Part shown: in pieces, positions 9,736-19,972 of the stretch | Layout: each line of letters opens with the position of its first letter | How positions within the stretch are numbered: the stretch's first letter is position 1 | Origin: Gilliamella sp. B3022 | GTDB taxonomy: Bacteria; Pseudomonadota; Gammaproteobacteria; Enterobacterales; Orbaceae | Length of the DNA stretch: 64,000 bases | Assembly: GCF_028751545.1 (NCBI RefSeq) | Contig: NZ_CP071867.1 | Location: forward strand, 2,515,306 to 2,579,305 | Direction of reading: 5' to 3' | Notes under the pieces: model-generated | Databases searched by the model: none | Told to the model about the DNA's origin: nothing | What the model saw: the letters and a program-made list of their open reading frames with translations, nothing else | Made by a program: the position numbers and the translations under genes

Positions 9736-10746
9736 TCAAAATAACGATGTGGTTTGCTCATAATCAAAACGAATATTCATACATTGAACAGCTTGAGCTG
9801 CAGCACCTTTTAATAAATTATCTTCAACCGAAATTAGAATCAAATGACGATCGTTTAGAGCAAAACCAATATCACAATAAGGTAGGTCGATCACTGCTTT
9901 CAAAGCAGGCCAATCTTTTTCATAAACTCTAACTAATGGTTTATCTTTATAGTATTTATTTAATGCATTAAGGATATCTTGCGAGGTAACACCCTCATTA
10001 ACTCGACATGTAATAGTGGCATGAATGCCTTGTTTGAAACAACCTAAATGAGGTATAAAAATAACCTGTTGACCTAAATGGGTGGCAATTTCGGGTTGAT
10101 GGCGATGAGTAAACAGTCCATAAGCATGTAGGCTTACCTCACAAAAACTGTTATTATTTGTCGATTTTCGACCAGCACCACTCACGCCACTAACCGCATT
10201 AATTACTGGCCATTGAGTATTATCTAATAAATTTTCTTCAATAAGAGGTTTAAGCGGTAATTGTGCGGCGGTAGGGTAACAACCAGGTACAGCTATTAAT
10301 TGTGCGCGTTTTATCTTTTCATGATTCCATTCAGCCAAACCATAAACAGCTTTATTTAGCCATTTCTGATGTTGATGAGTGAAACCGTAATAATCAGTAT
10401 AAAACTTAGGAGAATTAACGCGATAAGCACCAGATAAATCAAAAACAGTACAACCCTGTTCTAAAAAATAAGGAGCAATGGTATGACTAACAGAATGTTC
10501 TGTTGCTAAAAAGACGATATCAACATCATTGATATAGCTCGAATAATCAGATGTGGCTATAAGCGGTAGGTCTATTATCCCCTTTAATTGTGGATATAAC
10601 TCATTATCAGAAATAAGTTTACCGCCGTCTTGACTGTTTTGCGATACTGTTAAAGCGATTAACTCAATATGTGGATGCTTATTTAAATAATAAGCTAATT
10701 TTGCACCTGCATAACCACTCGCTCCAACAATAATTGACTTCAACAT
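9736..10746 (-). CDS. argC: N-acetyl-gamma-glutamyl-phosphate reductase
   Basis: A 336-residue NADP-dependent dehydrogenase. A Rossmann motif '[19 protein letters not shown]' opens the protein and the catalytic cysteine lies in '[14 protein letters not shown]' near residue 155, the ArgC signature. '[19 protein letters not shown]' and 'HRHQPEI' complete the active site. It is the first gene of the argCBGH operon. AGGA lies just before the ATG, and two ARG boxes lie 75-110 bp upstream. In E. coli argE sits divergently here; in this genome pepD occupies that flank and argE is about 20 kb away. Confidence 0.96.
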   Translation of the reverse strand: MLKSIIVGASGYAGAKLAYYLNKHPHIELIALTVSQNSQDGGKLISDNELYPQLKGIIDLPLIATSDYSSYINDVDIVFLATEHSVSHTIAPYFLEQGCTVFDLSGAYRVNSPKFYTDYYGFTHQHQKWLNKAVYGLAEWNHEKIKRAQLIAVPGCYPTAAQLPLKPLIEENLLDNTQWPVINAVSGVSGAGRKSTNNNSFCEVSLHAYGLFTHRHQPEIATHLGQQVIFIPHLGCFKQGIHATITCRVNEGVTSQDILNALNKYYKDKPLVRVYEKDWPALKAVIDLPYCDIGFALNDRHLILISVEDNLLKGAAAQAVQCMNIRFDYEQTTSLF

Positions 10747-10820
10747 GTCTATCCTAATTTATTTCAATGCAACAATGTTATATATAGTAGGTTATTTATC
10801 AAATCTGCACAAGCAAAAAA

Positions 10821-10834
10821 TGAATTTTTATTCA
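10821..10834. promoter_or_regulatory. ARG box 1 (ArgR operator)
   Basis: TGAATTTTTATTCA is a perfect match to the ArgR consensus core TGAATwwwwATTCA. It lies 75 bp upstream of the argC start and 21 bp centre-to-centre from a second box, the canonical paired arrangement bound by an ArgR hexamer. A TATATA element suitable as a -10 box lies between the boxes and argC (about 10779-10784). Confidence 0.88.
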
Positions 10835-10841
10835 CTTTTTA

Positions 10842-10855
10842 TGAATTTATTTTCA
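10842..10855. promoter_or_regulatory. ARG box 2 (ArgR operator)
   Basis: TGAATTTATTTTCA differs from the ARG-box core at a single position (T for A opening the right half). The start-to-start distance of 21 bp from box 1 is the spacing typical of tandem ARG boxes. Confidence 0.82.
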
Positions 10856-10960
10856 ACTGACGCTATTGATATTAAGGAAAATGCATAGTAAAAAAATTAG
10901 ACAAAAAAACAAGTTAGCTATGCCTACCATTAACCATCAGCAGGCATAAAAATGAATAGG

Positions 10961-12424
10961 TTACTTCAATTGATTTGCTGATTTTAATATCGCTATAAGC
11001 AGTTCCCAATATCGAATAACACTCTGGATATTTACTTTTTCATCTGGAGAATGGGGTGAAACAATTGTTGGACCGATTGATATCATATCCATATTTGGAT
11101 AAGTTTGTTTAAATAATCCACATTCTAGTCCAGCATGTATCACCATAATTTTCGCTTTTTGTGAGAATATCTCGTAATATTTATCTTTAGCCAATTGTAA
11201 AAGACTCGAATTCAAGTTCGGCTCCCAACCCGAATATCCTCCACTGATTTCATAATTGGCATTGGTTAATTGACTGAGCGATATTAACGTTGAGACTACT
11301 GCATCTTTTGCGCTATCAATTTGTGAACGAATTAAATAATGCGTATTGAATTGGTTTTCAACAATATTGACAATACCTAAGTTCAGTGAAGTTTCGACAA
11401 TACCATGTAACTGATCGCTCATACGTACCACCCCATTAGGTGCAGTATGCAAAAAATGAATAATTTTATTTTGATGTTCTAGGGTTAAAACACGTTTAAC
11501 TTCATCGGAAGTTACTTCTGAAAAATTTATCTGTATCGAAGGTTCTACGTGCCCTAATTCATTATTTAAGGTTGTTTGATATTGTTTTACAATAGATTCA
11601 AGTTGAGGTAAATCTTGTTTACTCAAAGTGATTTGAGCAAAAGCTTCTCTAGGGATGGCATTACGCAACGAACCGCCCTTTATATCCGCTAATCTAAATG
11701 AAATATCTTGCGCATATTCAGCTAAAAAACGAGCCATTAATTTAATTGCATTACCACGCCCTAAATGAATATCGCAACCGGAATGCCCGCCTTTTAAACC
11801 TTTAAGCGAGATATTTACATAACAATCATGTTTTTCTGGAATAACTGCGTAAGCAACGGCAAAAGTTGAAGTAAAGTCAACACCACCTGCACATCCTGTA
11901 AATATCTCTCCTTCATCTTCCGAATCGGTATTAATTAGATAATGACTTTTTAACCAATTAGATTGCAGACCAAATGCTCCATGCATACCCGTCTCTTCCG
12001 ACGTTGTGACTAAAACTTCAATAGGACCATGTTCAATAGTGGGATCGATTAACACAGCTAAAGCAGAAGCTAATCCTACACCATTGTCTGCACCTAAAGT
12101 TGTACCTTTCGCTTTCACCCATTCACCATCAACATAAGGTTGAATTGGATCAGTAGTAAAATCATGAACGGTTCCTTCATTTTTTTGCGGTACCATATCC
12201 ATATGAGCTTGTAGTGCAATAGATGGACAGTTTTCCATGCCTTTAGTTGCCGGTTTAGTTAATAAAATATTACCAACTTTATCAAGTTCACAGTGAATGT
12301 GATGAGTATTTGCAAAATCGACAATATATTTAGTGATCATTTGTTCATGATGAGATGGATGTGGAATTTTACAAATATCATTAAAAATCTGCCAAATAGA
12401 ATTTGGCTTTAAAGTAGAAAGCAT
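10961..12424 (-). CDS. pepD: Aminoacyl-histidine dipeptidase (peptidase D)
   Basis: A 487-residue M20-family metallopeptidase, the length of E. coli PepD. Metal ligands and catalytic residues are in place: 'LQAHMDMVPQ' (His and Asp), 'GADNGVG' (bridging Asp), 'TSEETGMHGA' (general-base Glu), 'NTDSEDEGEIF', and the C-terminal 'IHAGLECGLF' (His). It cleaves Xaa-His dipeptides such as carnosine in the cytoplasm. It is transcribed divergently from gpt, the same arrangement as in E. coli. Confidence 0.95.
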   Translation of the reverse strand: MLSTLKPNSIWQIFNDICKIPHPSHHEQMITKYIVDFANTHHIHCELDKVGNILLTKPATKGMENCPSIALQAHMDMVPQKNEGTVHDFTTDPIQPYVDGEWVKAKGTTLGADNGVGLASALAVLIDPTIEHGPIEVLVTTSEETGMHGAFGLQSNWLKSHYLINTDSEDEGEIFTGCAGGVDFTSTFAVAYAVIPEKHDCYVNISLKGLKGGHSGCDIHLGRGNAIKLMARFLAEYAQDISFRLADIKGGSLRNAIPREAFAQITLSKQDLPQLESIVKQYQTTLNNELGHVEPSIQINFSEVTSDEVKRVLTLEHQNKIIHFLHTAPNGVVRMSDQLHGIVETSLNLGIVNIVENQFNTHYLIRSQIDSAKDAVVSTLISLSQLTNANYEISGGYSGWEPNLNSSLLQLAKDKYYEIFSQKAKIMVIHAGLECGLFKQTYPNMDMISIGPTIVSPHSPDEKVNIQSVIRYWELLIAILKSANQLK

Positions 12425-12574
12425 AATTTAACCTCAATATTGTCTCAGTAATAAATTAATAAGTAGTTTTTTTTGTGTAATCACATTATAATAAGGTGCA
12501 ATTTTACATCTATTTTTAGTCCATTAATATTAATTTATTAAATTCGTATATTCGATTAAAATTGCAGGTTACTC

Positions 12575-13108
12575 ATGTCAATAGAACAAACTTTAACAGA
12601 AGAAGAAATCAAAGCTCAAAAACAGCATAAAGCCGAACTTATCGCTGAAAAAGAAAAATTTAATGTCACTTGGGAAATGTTACAATCTTACGGGCGCCAA
12701 CTATCCAAACGATTGTTACCTGCAAACCAATGGAAAGGTATCATTGCTGTCAGCCGCGGAGGATTAGTACCTGCTGCTATCTTGGCTCGTGAATTGAGTA
12801 TTCGTTACGTTGATACGGTGTGCATTTCAAGTTATGATCATGATCATCAACGTGAAAAACTAATTTTAAAACAAGCAAATGGCGATGGTGAAGGCTTCAT
12901 TGTTGTTGATGATTTAGTCGACACTGGCAACACCGCACATACTATCCGTGAAATGTATCCCAAAGCTCGTTTTGTTACCATTTTTGCTAAACCCGCTGGT
13001 AAACCGCTTGTTGATGATTATATTGTTGACATTGAGCAAGATACTTGGATTGAGCAACCTTGGGATACAGGTGTAATGTTTGTTAAACCGATTAGCGATC
13101 ATCAATAA
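12575..13108 (+). CDS. gpt: Xanthine-guanine phosphoribosyltransferase with N-terminal extension
   Basis: A 177-residue type-I phosphoribosyltransferase. The PRPP-binding motif '[14 protein letters not shown]' and '[16 protein letters not shown]' are those of E. coli Gpt, with the C-terminal '[15 protein letters not shown]'. It salvages guanine and xanthine. E. coli Gpt has about 152 residues. Here about 25 charged residues precede the conserved 'FNVTWEML' start, and there is no internal Met that would give the short form, so the extension seems real. frsA follows after 17 bp, as in E. coli. Confidence 0.95.
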   Translation: MSIEQTLTEEEIKAQKQHKAELIAEKEKFNVTWEMLQSYGRQLSKRLLPANQWKGIIAVSRGGLVPAAILARELSIRYVDTVCISSYDHDHQREKLILKQANGDGEGFIVVDDLVDTGNTAHTIREMYPKARFVTIFAKPAGKPLVDDYIVDIEQDTWIEQPWDTGVMFVKPISDHQ

Positions 13109-13125
13109 GGATATTTAAAACGATC

Positions 13126-14382
13126 ATGACTACTACCGAAAATTTATCTGCTCAGATATTTAAACCACAGTTTGATTATCCTGAGACATCAACGCTGATT
13201 AAACGTATAGATAGTAGTGACGGTAGTAGTATTAGTCCTTTAGATGGTGAAATTGATTCAAGATGGTATCGGATCATTAATCCTTTTTTATGGTTTTGGC
13301 GAGGATTACCCAAATTAGAAGTTGAAGCGCTTTTGTCCAAAATTGCCGCTTCAACAAAACGTCACACCAATGAAAAGTGGTTAGATACAGTTATCGGTTA
13401 TCAATCGGGAAATTGGGTTTATGAATTTTTAAATCAAGCTGCATTGTGGCAGTCTAAAGCTGATTTAATAGATAAAGAAAACTTTAGGGACGAAGATAGA
13501 GTTAATTTACATAATTATTTTCTTATCGCTAGTGAATATTCCAGCATTGCCAGTTACCCACATTTTAAAAATGATGAACTAGCTATGTATGCACAAACTT
13601 GTGCTTATCAAGCTTATTTAAAAGCGCTTAACTATTCTCCTTTTACAGTCAAAGAGCTGGAATTTAAAATTGAGAATCGTCGTGTTAAAACATTGTTGCA
13701 CTTACCAAAAACAGACAGCACTTGCCCTGTTGTATTCATATGTAATGCTTTGGGCAGTTTACAAATTGATTATTATCGTTATTTTAGAGAATATTTAGCT
13801 CCTCGTGGATTTGCTATGTTAACGGTTGATCTACCGTCTGTCGGACATAGTCGTCATTTTGCTTTAAATCAAAATAGCAGTAAAATTCATCAAGCAATAT
13901 TAGAACAACTTTCATCGGTTCCATGGGTTGACAATAGTCGCGTTATTTTAGCCGGATTTCGATTTGGATCCCATCTTGCAACACGGTTAGCTTATGTGAT
14001 GCCAAATAAGATTAAAGGGTTATTTAACTTTACACCTTTTGTTCATCAAATTTTTGTAGATAAAGATTTGCAAAAGAATCTACCAGTTATTTACAAAGAT
14101 ATGTTGGCCAGTCGCCTTGGTTTACCTTCCATATCTAATGCACAATTAGCGGCCGAATTAAATTACTTTTCACTCAAAAATCAAGGATTATTAACTCATG
14201 CTTGTCCTGTTCCTGTCATGAATATTATTGTTGAAGATGATTTTTTAAGTAATGTGAATGAAGCAAAATTGATTCGTTCAGTTAAACAAAATAAATTAGT
14301 AACCATACATAAAACACCATTACAAAAGAGCTTGCATGATGGGTTGACTCAGTCTGTAAAATGGATGGAGTCAATTGTGTAA
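13126..14382 (+). CDS. frsA: FrsA-type alpha/beta hydrolase (esterase)
   Basis: A 418-residue protein of the FrsA/DUF1100 family. The helical N-terminal half is followed by an alpha/beta-hydrolase domain from about residue 190: 'PVVFICNALGSLQIDYYRYF', 'GFAMLTVDLPSVGHS', and the nucleophile-elbow region 'LAGFRFGSHLATRLAY'. E. coli FrsA has esterase activity and was first described as an IIA-Glc-interacting fermentation/respiration regulator. The gene lies between gpt and proB; in E. coli crl and phoE sit between frsA and proB, and both are absent here. It ends 26 bp before proB, so read-through is likely. Confidence 0.9.
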   Translation: MTTTENLSAQIFKPQFDYPETSTLIKRIDSSDGSSISPLDGEIDSRWYRIINPFLWFWRGLPKLEVEALLSKIAASTKRHTNEKWLDTVIGYQSGNWVYEFLNQAALWQSKADLIDKENFRDEDRVNLHNYFLIASEYSSIASYPHFKNDELAMYAQTCAYQAYLKALNYSPFTVKELEFKIENRRVKTLLHLPKTDSTCPVVFICNALGSLQIDYYRYFREYLAPRGFAMLTVDLPSVGHSRHFALNQNSSKIHQAILEQLSSVPWVDNSRVILAGFRFGSHLATRLAYVMPNKIKGLFNFTPFVHQIFVDKDLQKNLPVIYKDMLASRLGLPSISNAQLAAELNYFSLKNQGLLTHACPVPVMNIIVEDDFLSNVNEAKLIRSVKQNKLVTIHKTPLQKSLHDGLTQSVKWMESIV

Positions 14383-14408
14383 GACCTGATTTAAAATAAG
14401 AGTATATT

Positions 14409-15518
14409 ATGACCATTAAAAAACAACAAACTGTCGTTGTTAAATTAGGTACCAGTGTTTTGACGGGTGGTACCAAACAGTTGGATCGTGCACAAATTGT
14501 TGAACTCATCAGGCAATGTGCTATTTTACATCAAGATGGACATAAAATTATTATTGTTACATCAGGGGCTATTGCCGCAGGTCGTGAATATCTTAATTAT
14601 CCGACTCTTCCTAATACCGTTGCCTCAAAACAGCTACTTGCATCAGTTGGTCAAAGTAAATTAATACAACTTTGGGAACAACTCTTTTCTATCTATAAAA
14701 TTTATATTGGTCAAATGTTATTAACACGTGCCGATCTTGAGGATCGTGAAAGATTTTTAAATGCACAAGATGTTTTAAAAGCCATGTTGGACAATCACAT
14801 TATACCCATTATCAACGAAAATGATGCAGTGGCAACGGCTGAAATTAAAGTGGGTGATAATGATAATTTATCTGCTTTAGCAGCTATTTTAGCGGAAGCC
14901 GACAAATTGATCTTATTAACGGATATTGCAGGTTTATTTACCGCAGATCCAAGATCAGATAAAAATGCTAAATTAATTCATGAAATCAATCATATTGATG
15001 ATAAGTTACGTAGTATAGCTGGAGATAGTGTTTCTGGGCTTGGTACTGGTGGAATGGGCACCAAAGTACAAGCTGCCGAAGTAGCAGGAAGTGCTGGGAT
15101 TGAGGTTATTATTGCAGCAGGTAATAAACCTAATGTCATTATTGATACGGTAAACAACCAATCGGTTGGTACACGTTTTATCCCGCCAAAAACTCCTTTA
15201 GAGCATCGTAAACATTGGTTATTTGGTGCACCAAAAGCTGGTAAAGTTTTGTTAGATGATGGTGCAGTAAATGCTATTTTAAATAATGGCAGTTCACTTT
15301 TGCCCAAAGGAATTTTACAAGTTGAACAAAATTTTTCTCGTGGTGAGGTTATTGATATTTGTGATAAATCAGGCAAAAGCATAGCTCGTGGAGTAAGTCG
15401 TTATAATAGCGATGCATTAAAACAGATTGCCGGACATCATTCACAAGAAATCAGCCAAATTATCGGTTATGAATATGGTTCTGTCGCCGTACATCGTAAT
15501 GATATGATTATAAAATAA
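14409..15518 (+). CDS. proB: Glutamate 5-kinase
   Basis: A 369-residue protein, E. coli length. It has an N-terminal amino-acid kinase domain ('[12 protein letters not shown]', '[14 protein letters not shown]', '[10 protein letters not shown]', '[13 protein letters not shown]', '[15 protein letters not shown]') and a C-terminal PUA domain from about residue 275 ('[12 protein letters not shown]'-like region). It catalyses the first step of proline synthesis and is normally feedback inhibited by proline. proA lies downstream, but 700 bp away rather than adjacent as in most enterobacteria. Confidence 0.96.
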   Translation: MTIKKQQTVVVKLGTSVLTGGTKQLDRAQIVELIRQCAILHQDGHKIIIVTSGAIAAGREYLNYPTLPNTVASKQLLASVGQSKLIQLWEQLFSIYKIYIGQMLLTRADLEDRERFLNAQDVLKAMLDNHIIPIINENDAVATAEIKVGDNDNLSALAAILAEADKLILLTDIAGLFTADPRSDKNAKLIHEINHIDDKLRSIAGDSVSGLGTGGMGTKVQAAEVAGSAGIEVIIAAGNKPNVIIDTVNNQSVGTRFIPPKTPLEHRKHWLFGAPKAGKVLLDDGAVNAILNNGSSLLPKGILQVEQNFSRGEVIDICDKSGKSIARGVSRYNSDALKQIAGHHSQEISQIIGYEYGSVAVHRNDMIIK

Positions 15519-16218
15519 TAAATTATTAATATAAAAATAAAGAATGGAATCACAACAGCAAATAATAAAAAAACATTATGCGCTGAGTTTTTGATAACCA
15601 TCAACAGTGATAGAGTCATTTAAATCATTATCATATTAACATGACCAGAAATAAAATAGTCATGAATCACAATGATTACAACCCCTTTATTAGATCTTAT
15701 TTTTAGTATAGGATGGTTTATATGGTCATTGGTTAAGATTTTATATTCTCCATAATCAGCTCTTCTAAAAGATGATAAAACATGATTTTTGAAGATATAA
15801 AATCCAATCGAAATAACAAATATGTGTATATAAATTTATTACATTGCAATAAATAAGACAGAAAACAGATTGAAAATCTACAGATTTTGTTTCAATAATA
15901 TTATTAAATTTAAACTGTTAGATACTTTACATGCTTCTCTGAAAGAGAATGAAACATTGACCAATGAGTGGCTGAAAGAAAAAATACAAATTCAAATACA
16001 TATCTTGTATTTTTTCACCTGATAATGAATAGGTATTTGGGTTTATATCATTTATTTTTTATGTAAAGTTAATCTCTTTAACTAAAAAAACAATTATCCG
16101 TTGTATTTGAGTAACCGGTTTTTTCTATTATACATAATACCGTATTCAATGAAGGAATTTTTTAGGTAACTTCAATTTATTTAAAGAAATTTGTGAATCA
16201 AATTAATAAAGGTTAAAA
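15519..16218. other. 700-bp non-coding gap between proB and proA
   Basis: I see no gene with a start codon here. One plus-strand frame stays open for about 60 codons (about 15832-16021, containing '...DTLHASLKENETLTNEW...') without a usable ATG, which may be the decayed end of a gene or chance in AT-rich DNA. A ribosome binding site (AAAGG) precedes proA. proA may need its own promoter in the last 150 bp. Confidence 0.5.
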
Positions 16219-17472
16219 ATGATAGTTCAAATAGGAAAAGAGGCGAAACTTGCTTCTTATCAATTAGCACAATGCTCTACTACGATTAAAAATAAAGTGT
16301 TAGCTGTTATCGCCGATTTATTAGAAAAACACAGTACAACAATTCTTGCCGCTAATGAAAAAGATATCCTAATAGCCAAAGAACAAGGATTAAATGAAGC
16401 GATCTTAGATCGATTATTGTTAACATCACAACGATTATCCTCAATTGCCAATGATGTGCGAAAAGTCATTTCATTAACCGATCCTGTTGGTCAAATTATT
16501 GATGGAGCCACTTTAGAAAATGATTTAAAGTTACAACGTTATAGAGTCCCATTAGGTGTTATAGGGGTAATATATGAAGCTCGTCCTAATGTGACTATTG
16601 ATATTGCCACACTCTGTCTTAAAACGGGTAATGCAGCTATTTTAAGAGGGGGTAAGGAAACCATTCATACCAATCGTGCAACCGTAGCAATTATCCAACA
16701 AGCATTAGAGCATGTAGGTTTGCCTAAAACAGCAATACAATTCATTGATAATCCCGATCGCAAATACATCAATGAACTTCTTAAACTTGATAAATATGTT
16801 GATATGATTATTCCTCGTGGAGGCGCAGCTTTACACAAACTGTGTCGTGAACATTCAACCATACCTGTTATCACCGGCGGAATTGGCGTTTGTCATATTT
16901 TTGTCGATGAAAGTGCTGATTTTGATAAAGTATATCCAATCATTTTAAATGCTAAAACGCAACGCCCTAGTACTTGTAATACCTTGGAAACATTGTTAGT
17001 ACATACCAAAATTGCCAATACATTTTTACCAAAACTTAGTCAAATTATGGCTGACAACCATGTTATATTACATGCCGATACTGATGCATTCAAAATTTTA
17101 GAAACGGGCGTCGCAAATGTGTTCCCTGTTGAAGAGGAAGAATTACGTCAAGAATGGCTATCAAAAGATTTGAATATAGTCATTGTCGATTCACTTGAAT
17201 TTGCGGTTGGGCACATTCGTGAATATGGCAGTGGTCATTCAGAAGCCATCTTAACACGTGATTTAGCGAACGCTGAAAAGTTTGTCCATTTAGTCGATGC
17301 TGCGGCTGTTTATGTCAATGCATCTACTCGTTTTACCGATGGTGGACAATTTGGTTTAGGTGCTGAAGTTGCGGTTAGTACACAAAAATTACATGCTCGT
17401 GGACCTATGGGGCTTGAAGCATTAACCACGTATAAATGGATTGGTTATGGTGATGATTTGATTCGTCAATAA
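16219..17472 (+). CDS. proA: Gamma-glutamyl phosphate reductase
   Basis: A 417-residue aldehyde-dehydrogenase-fold enzyme, E. coli length. Key elements are '[17 protein letters not shown]', '[11 protein letters not shown]', '[11 protein letters not shown]' and the catalytic-cysteine segment '[15 protein letters not shown]' near residue 255, with '[19 protein letters not shown]' near the end. It reduces gamma-glutamyl phosphate to the semialdehyde in proline synthesis, using the ProB product. The start is supported by AAAGG seven bases upstream. Confidence 0.96.
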   Translation: MIVQIGKEAKLASYQLAQCSTTIKNKVLAVIADLLEKHSTTILAANEKDILIAKEQGLNEAILDRLLLTSQRLSSIANDVRKVISLTDPVGQIIDGATLENDLKLQRYRVPLGVIGVIYEARPNVTIDIATLCLKTGNAAILRGGKETIHTNRATVAIIQQALEHVGLPKTAIQFIDNPDRKYINELLKLDKYVDMIIPRGGAALHKLCREHSTIPVITGGIGVCHIFVDESADFDKVYPIILNAKTQRPSTCNTLETLLVHTKIANTFLPKLSQIMADNHVILHADTDAFKILETGVANVFPVEEEELRQEWLSKDLNIVIVDSLEFAVGHIREYGSGHSEAILTRDLANAEKFVHLVDAAAVYVNASTRFTDGGQFGLGAEVAVSTQKLHARGPMGLEALTTYKWIGYGDDLIRQ

Positions 17473-17485
17473 CGACAATCAAGGT

Positions 17486-17514
17486 AACTGTTCGGCATAT
17501 CCGAACAGTTTTAC
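17486..17514. terminator. Bidirectional terminator between proA and trhP
   Basis: AACTGTTCGG pairs perfectly with CCGAACAGTT around CATAT. TTTTACTT follows on the plus strand. It separates convergent proA and trhP. Confidence 0.85.
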
Positions 17515-17524
17515 TTAGTTTAGG

Positions 17525-18868
17525 TTAATCAAAATTCCGCATCAATAATGCATAATTTAAATCAATATCTTCAGCAATAGGAATATAAACAATATGTCCA
17601 TCCCCTAATCCAGCAGGTACAGGTTGCCCTTTCTTATTTTCCATACGTTCAATAATAAAAGTCTTATTACCTTTCGGTGTCATCATTTCCACACTGTCAC
17701 CCACTGAAAATTTATTTTTAACAATGATTTCAGCCAAACCATTTAAACGCTCTCCACTAAACTCACCAACAAACTGTTGTCTGTCTGATACTGAATGGCT
17801 ATGCACATAATTTTGCATGTCTTCATGTTTGTGACGACGTAAAAATCCTTCCGTATAACCACGGTGAGCTAAAGACTCAAGCTCGGTTAATAGGCGTGGA
17901 TCAAAAGGTTTTCCTTCACTTGCTGCATCGATTGCTTGACGATACACTTGAGCGGTCCTAGCACAGTAATAAAAAGATTTAGTACGACCTTCTATTTTTA
18001 ATGAATGTACTCCAATTTTAGTTAAATCACCAACTAATTCAACTGCTCTTAAATCTTTGGAGTTCATGATATAAGTGCCATGCTCATCTTCATAAGCCTG
18101 CATATATTCGCCAGGACGTCCAGATTCTTCCAGCATAAACACTTTATTCGTAGTGGAACCTATACCTAAAGTTGGTTCTCTTTGTTGAACTGGGATCGGT
18201 TCACATTTATGCACGATTTGCCCTACTTCATCTTCTTTGCCTTCCGCAATTTTATATTCCCAGCGGCAAGCATTAGTACAAGTACCTTGGTTTGAATCAC
18301 GTTTATTGATATAACCAGAAAGCAAACAACGTCCAGAATATGCCATACAAAGCGCACCGTGAATAAATACTTCCAGTTCCATTTCCGGTACTTTTTCGCG
18401 AATTTCAGCAATTTCATCCAGTGACAATTCACGTGATAACACCACTCGTGTTAATCCAATTTTGTGCCAAAATTTTACAGTAGCCCAGTTTACCGCATTC
18501 GATTGTACGGATAAATGAATTTCCATTTCAGGGAAATGTTCACGAACCAACATAATTAAACCCGGATCGGACATGATAAATGCGTCTGGCTTCATGTTGA
18601 CAATGGGTTCTAAATCGCGAATAAAGGTTTTTAATTTAGAATTATGTGGGGCGATATTAACAACAACATAAAACTTTTTACCTTGCGCATGTGCTTCGTT
18701 AATGCCTATGGCTAAATTTTCATGATTAAATTCGTTATTTCGAACACGTAAGCTATATCGAGGTTGTCCGGCATAAACCGCATCTGCGCCATAAGCAAAC
18801 GCATAACGCATATTTTTAAGGGAACCAGCAGGAGAAAGTAACTCTGGTTTTGCATATAAAAGTGTCAT
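17525..18868 (-). CDS. trhP: Prephenate-dependent tRNA uridine hydroxylase (U32 family)
   Basis: A 447-residue U32-family protein very close to E. coli YegQ/TrhP: 'PELLSPAGSLKNMRYAFAYG', 'ADAVYAGQPRYSLR', 'HGALCMAYSGRCLLSGY', 'NQGTCTNACRWEY' and 'MGVHSLKIEGRTKSFYYC'-type segments are all present. The cysteines in the last three motifs are the conserved iron-sulfur ligands. It makes 5-hydroxyuridine at tRNA position 34, redundantly with TrhO. Despite the old 'collagenase-like peptidase' label there is no evidence of protease function. The N-terminus has four more residues than E. coli before the conserved start. Confidence 0.93.
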   Translation of the reverse strand: MTLLYAKPELLSPAGSLKNMRYAFAYGADAVYAGQPRYSLRVRNNEFNHENLAIGINEAHAQGKKFYVVVNIAPHNSKLKTFIRDLEPIVNMKPDAFIMSDPGLIMLVREHFPEMEIHLSVQSNAVNWATVKFWHKIGLTRVVLSRELSLDEIAEIREKVPEMELEVFIHGALCMAYSGRCLLSGYINKRDSNQGTCTNACRWEYKIAEGKEDEVGQIVHKCEPIPVQQREPTLGIGSTTNKVFMLEESGRPGEYMQAYEDEHGTYIMNSKDLRAVELVGDLTKIGVHSLKIEGRTKSFYYCARTAQVYRQAIDAASEGKPFDPRLLTELESLAHRGYTEGFLRRHKHEDMQNYVHSHSVSDRQQFVGEFSGERLNGLAEIIVKNKFSVGDSVEMMTPKGNKTFIIERMENKKGQPVPAGLGDGHIVYIPIAEDIDLNYALLMRNFD

Positions 18869-19224
18869 TCAAAAATGCCTCTGATTTCAAGTCAGTATTA
18901 CTGTATGTAATAGGTTAAGCAAAAATAGGTTGGCATTTTACGCTTAAGCCTTGCGATTGGCAAATTTATTGTATCAACAATGTAGGCCACACAAAGCTTA
19001 TTTGCATCAATTGGATGTTAAGGTTGCTTAATATGATCAAATTGTTAATAGTTTAATGTAACAGATACGTATTAAATTTTTTAATTTTTTATTTATATAA
19101 AAATTCTTCTGATTTTATTCTTCAATAAAAATCTTATAGAAATGAATTTAGTTATAATCAAATAAGTGATAAAAGCAATGCTATTAGCTGTATTAGTTTT
19201 AACTAACATTGCATGATTTCAAAC
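18869..19224. other. 356-bp spacer, no gene seen
   Basis: Upstream region of trhP and downstream region of the 66-residue gene. It is strongly AT-rich. I see no open frame, repeat or clear operator beyond likely promoter sequence for trhP. Confidence 0.5.
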
Positions 19225-19425
19225 TTACCACTTTTCTTCATCACTATTGAGTAATGGTAAATATTCTTGCCAGCGATATTCTCGAATCGGCATTGGATTT
19301 GCCTCATCAAAATAGAGTACTAATGCTGGCTTTATGCCATTCCAATTTTCAACAAACTCATACCCAACTAAATGGCCATCCTTAATTAACTTTTTTGCTT
19401 TCGCATGATAATTAAAATAACTCAT
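19225..19425 (-). CDS. Small conserved-looking cytosolic protein, unknown function
   Basis: A 66-residue protein, 'MSYFNYHAKAKKLIKDGHL...'. It is mixed charged/aromatic with a well-formed alpha-beta pattern ('LVGYEFVENWNGIKPALVLY', 'MPIREYRWQEYLPLL') and has no signal peptide or membrane segment. Codon use and composition look like a real gene, and AGGG lies about 9 bases upstream of the ATG. I do not recognise the family with confidence, so no function is given. It is isolated between two long spacers. Confidence 0.7.
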   Translation of the reverse strand: MSYFNYHAKAKKLIKDGHLVGYEFVENWNGIKPALVLYFDEANPMPIREYRWQEYLPLLNSDEEKW

Positions 19426-19730
19426 AATAGACCCTAATAAAAAATCTAAGAATTAAATGAAATCTGCATATGATTTGCTTAATAGTTATTCTTTTTCACT
19501 TTCATTGGTAAAAAATCACGCAATTGTTATCCCCAAAAAAACTGAATAAATTTGTGGATAAAGAAGGTAAATCATTTAAAAAAATGATTTTATTATGCAG
19601 ATCAATCTTTAGCCAGAATTCACTCATCGTGAAATTTCCATCATTGCTTTTTTGTTTGAAGAATTTGCTGATAATTTGACCATATTTACCACATTTGTCA
19701 TTGAATAAAACTACAATTTTAACTATTCTT

Positions 19731-19759
19731 TGTAAAAAATATTCAGGAGTCTATACCGT
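19731..19759 (+). repeat. Dispersed 29-bp repeat, copy 1
   Basis: TGTAAAAAATATT, then C, then AGGAGTCTATACCGT. The same 29 bases occur at 32950-32978 (minus strand) and 56671-56699 (plus strand), identical except for the single base after TGTAAAAAATATT (C, G, T). Similarity with copy 3 continues about 30 bp further (TTTCATTTT then a T-rich stretch). It could be the end of a lost mobile element or a small regulatory module. Confidence 0.85.
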
Positions 19760-19813
19760 TTCATTTTCTTTTTTCACTTTCATTGAATTTATAACTATAA
19801 ATCATATTAATAA

Positions 19814-19972
19814 ACGGCTACTGAGTTTAAATGCATTCTGTTAGTAGATCTCCTTTTACATCATGCAAATACATTTCCATTCATTTTTATTGTCTTGGGT
19901 TTTATGGATGCTTTTGCTTGTTCTTTGTTATTTCGACAACCTAAAAAACAGTTTTATAAAAATAACCGATAA
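19814..19972 (+). pseudogene. Possible C-terminal remnant of a membrane transporter
   Basis: This 52-codon open frame without a start codon ends in a hydrophobic helix, 'FPFIFIVLGFMDAFACSLLF', followed by a basic tail 'RQPKKQFYKNNR' and a stop. This is the way many major-facilitator transporters end. It starts about 55 bp after repeat copy 1. Nothing upstream continues it. The family call is a weak inference from pattern. Confidence 0.3.

Noticed and set aside
15832-16021. Gene in the proB-proA spacer
   Set aside because: A frame is open for about 60 codons but has no ATG or GTG with a ribosome binding site, and no recognised motif.
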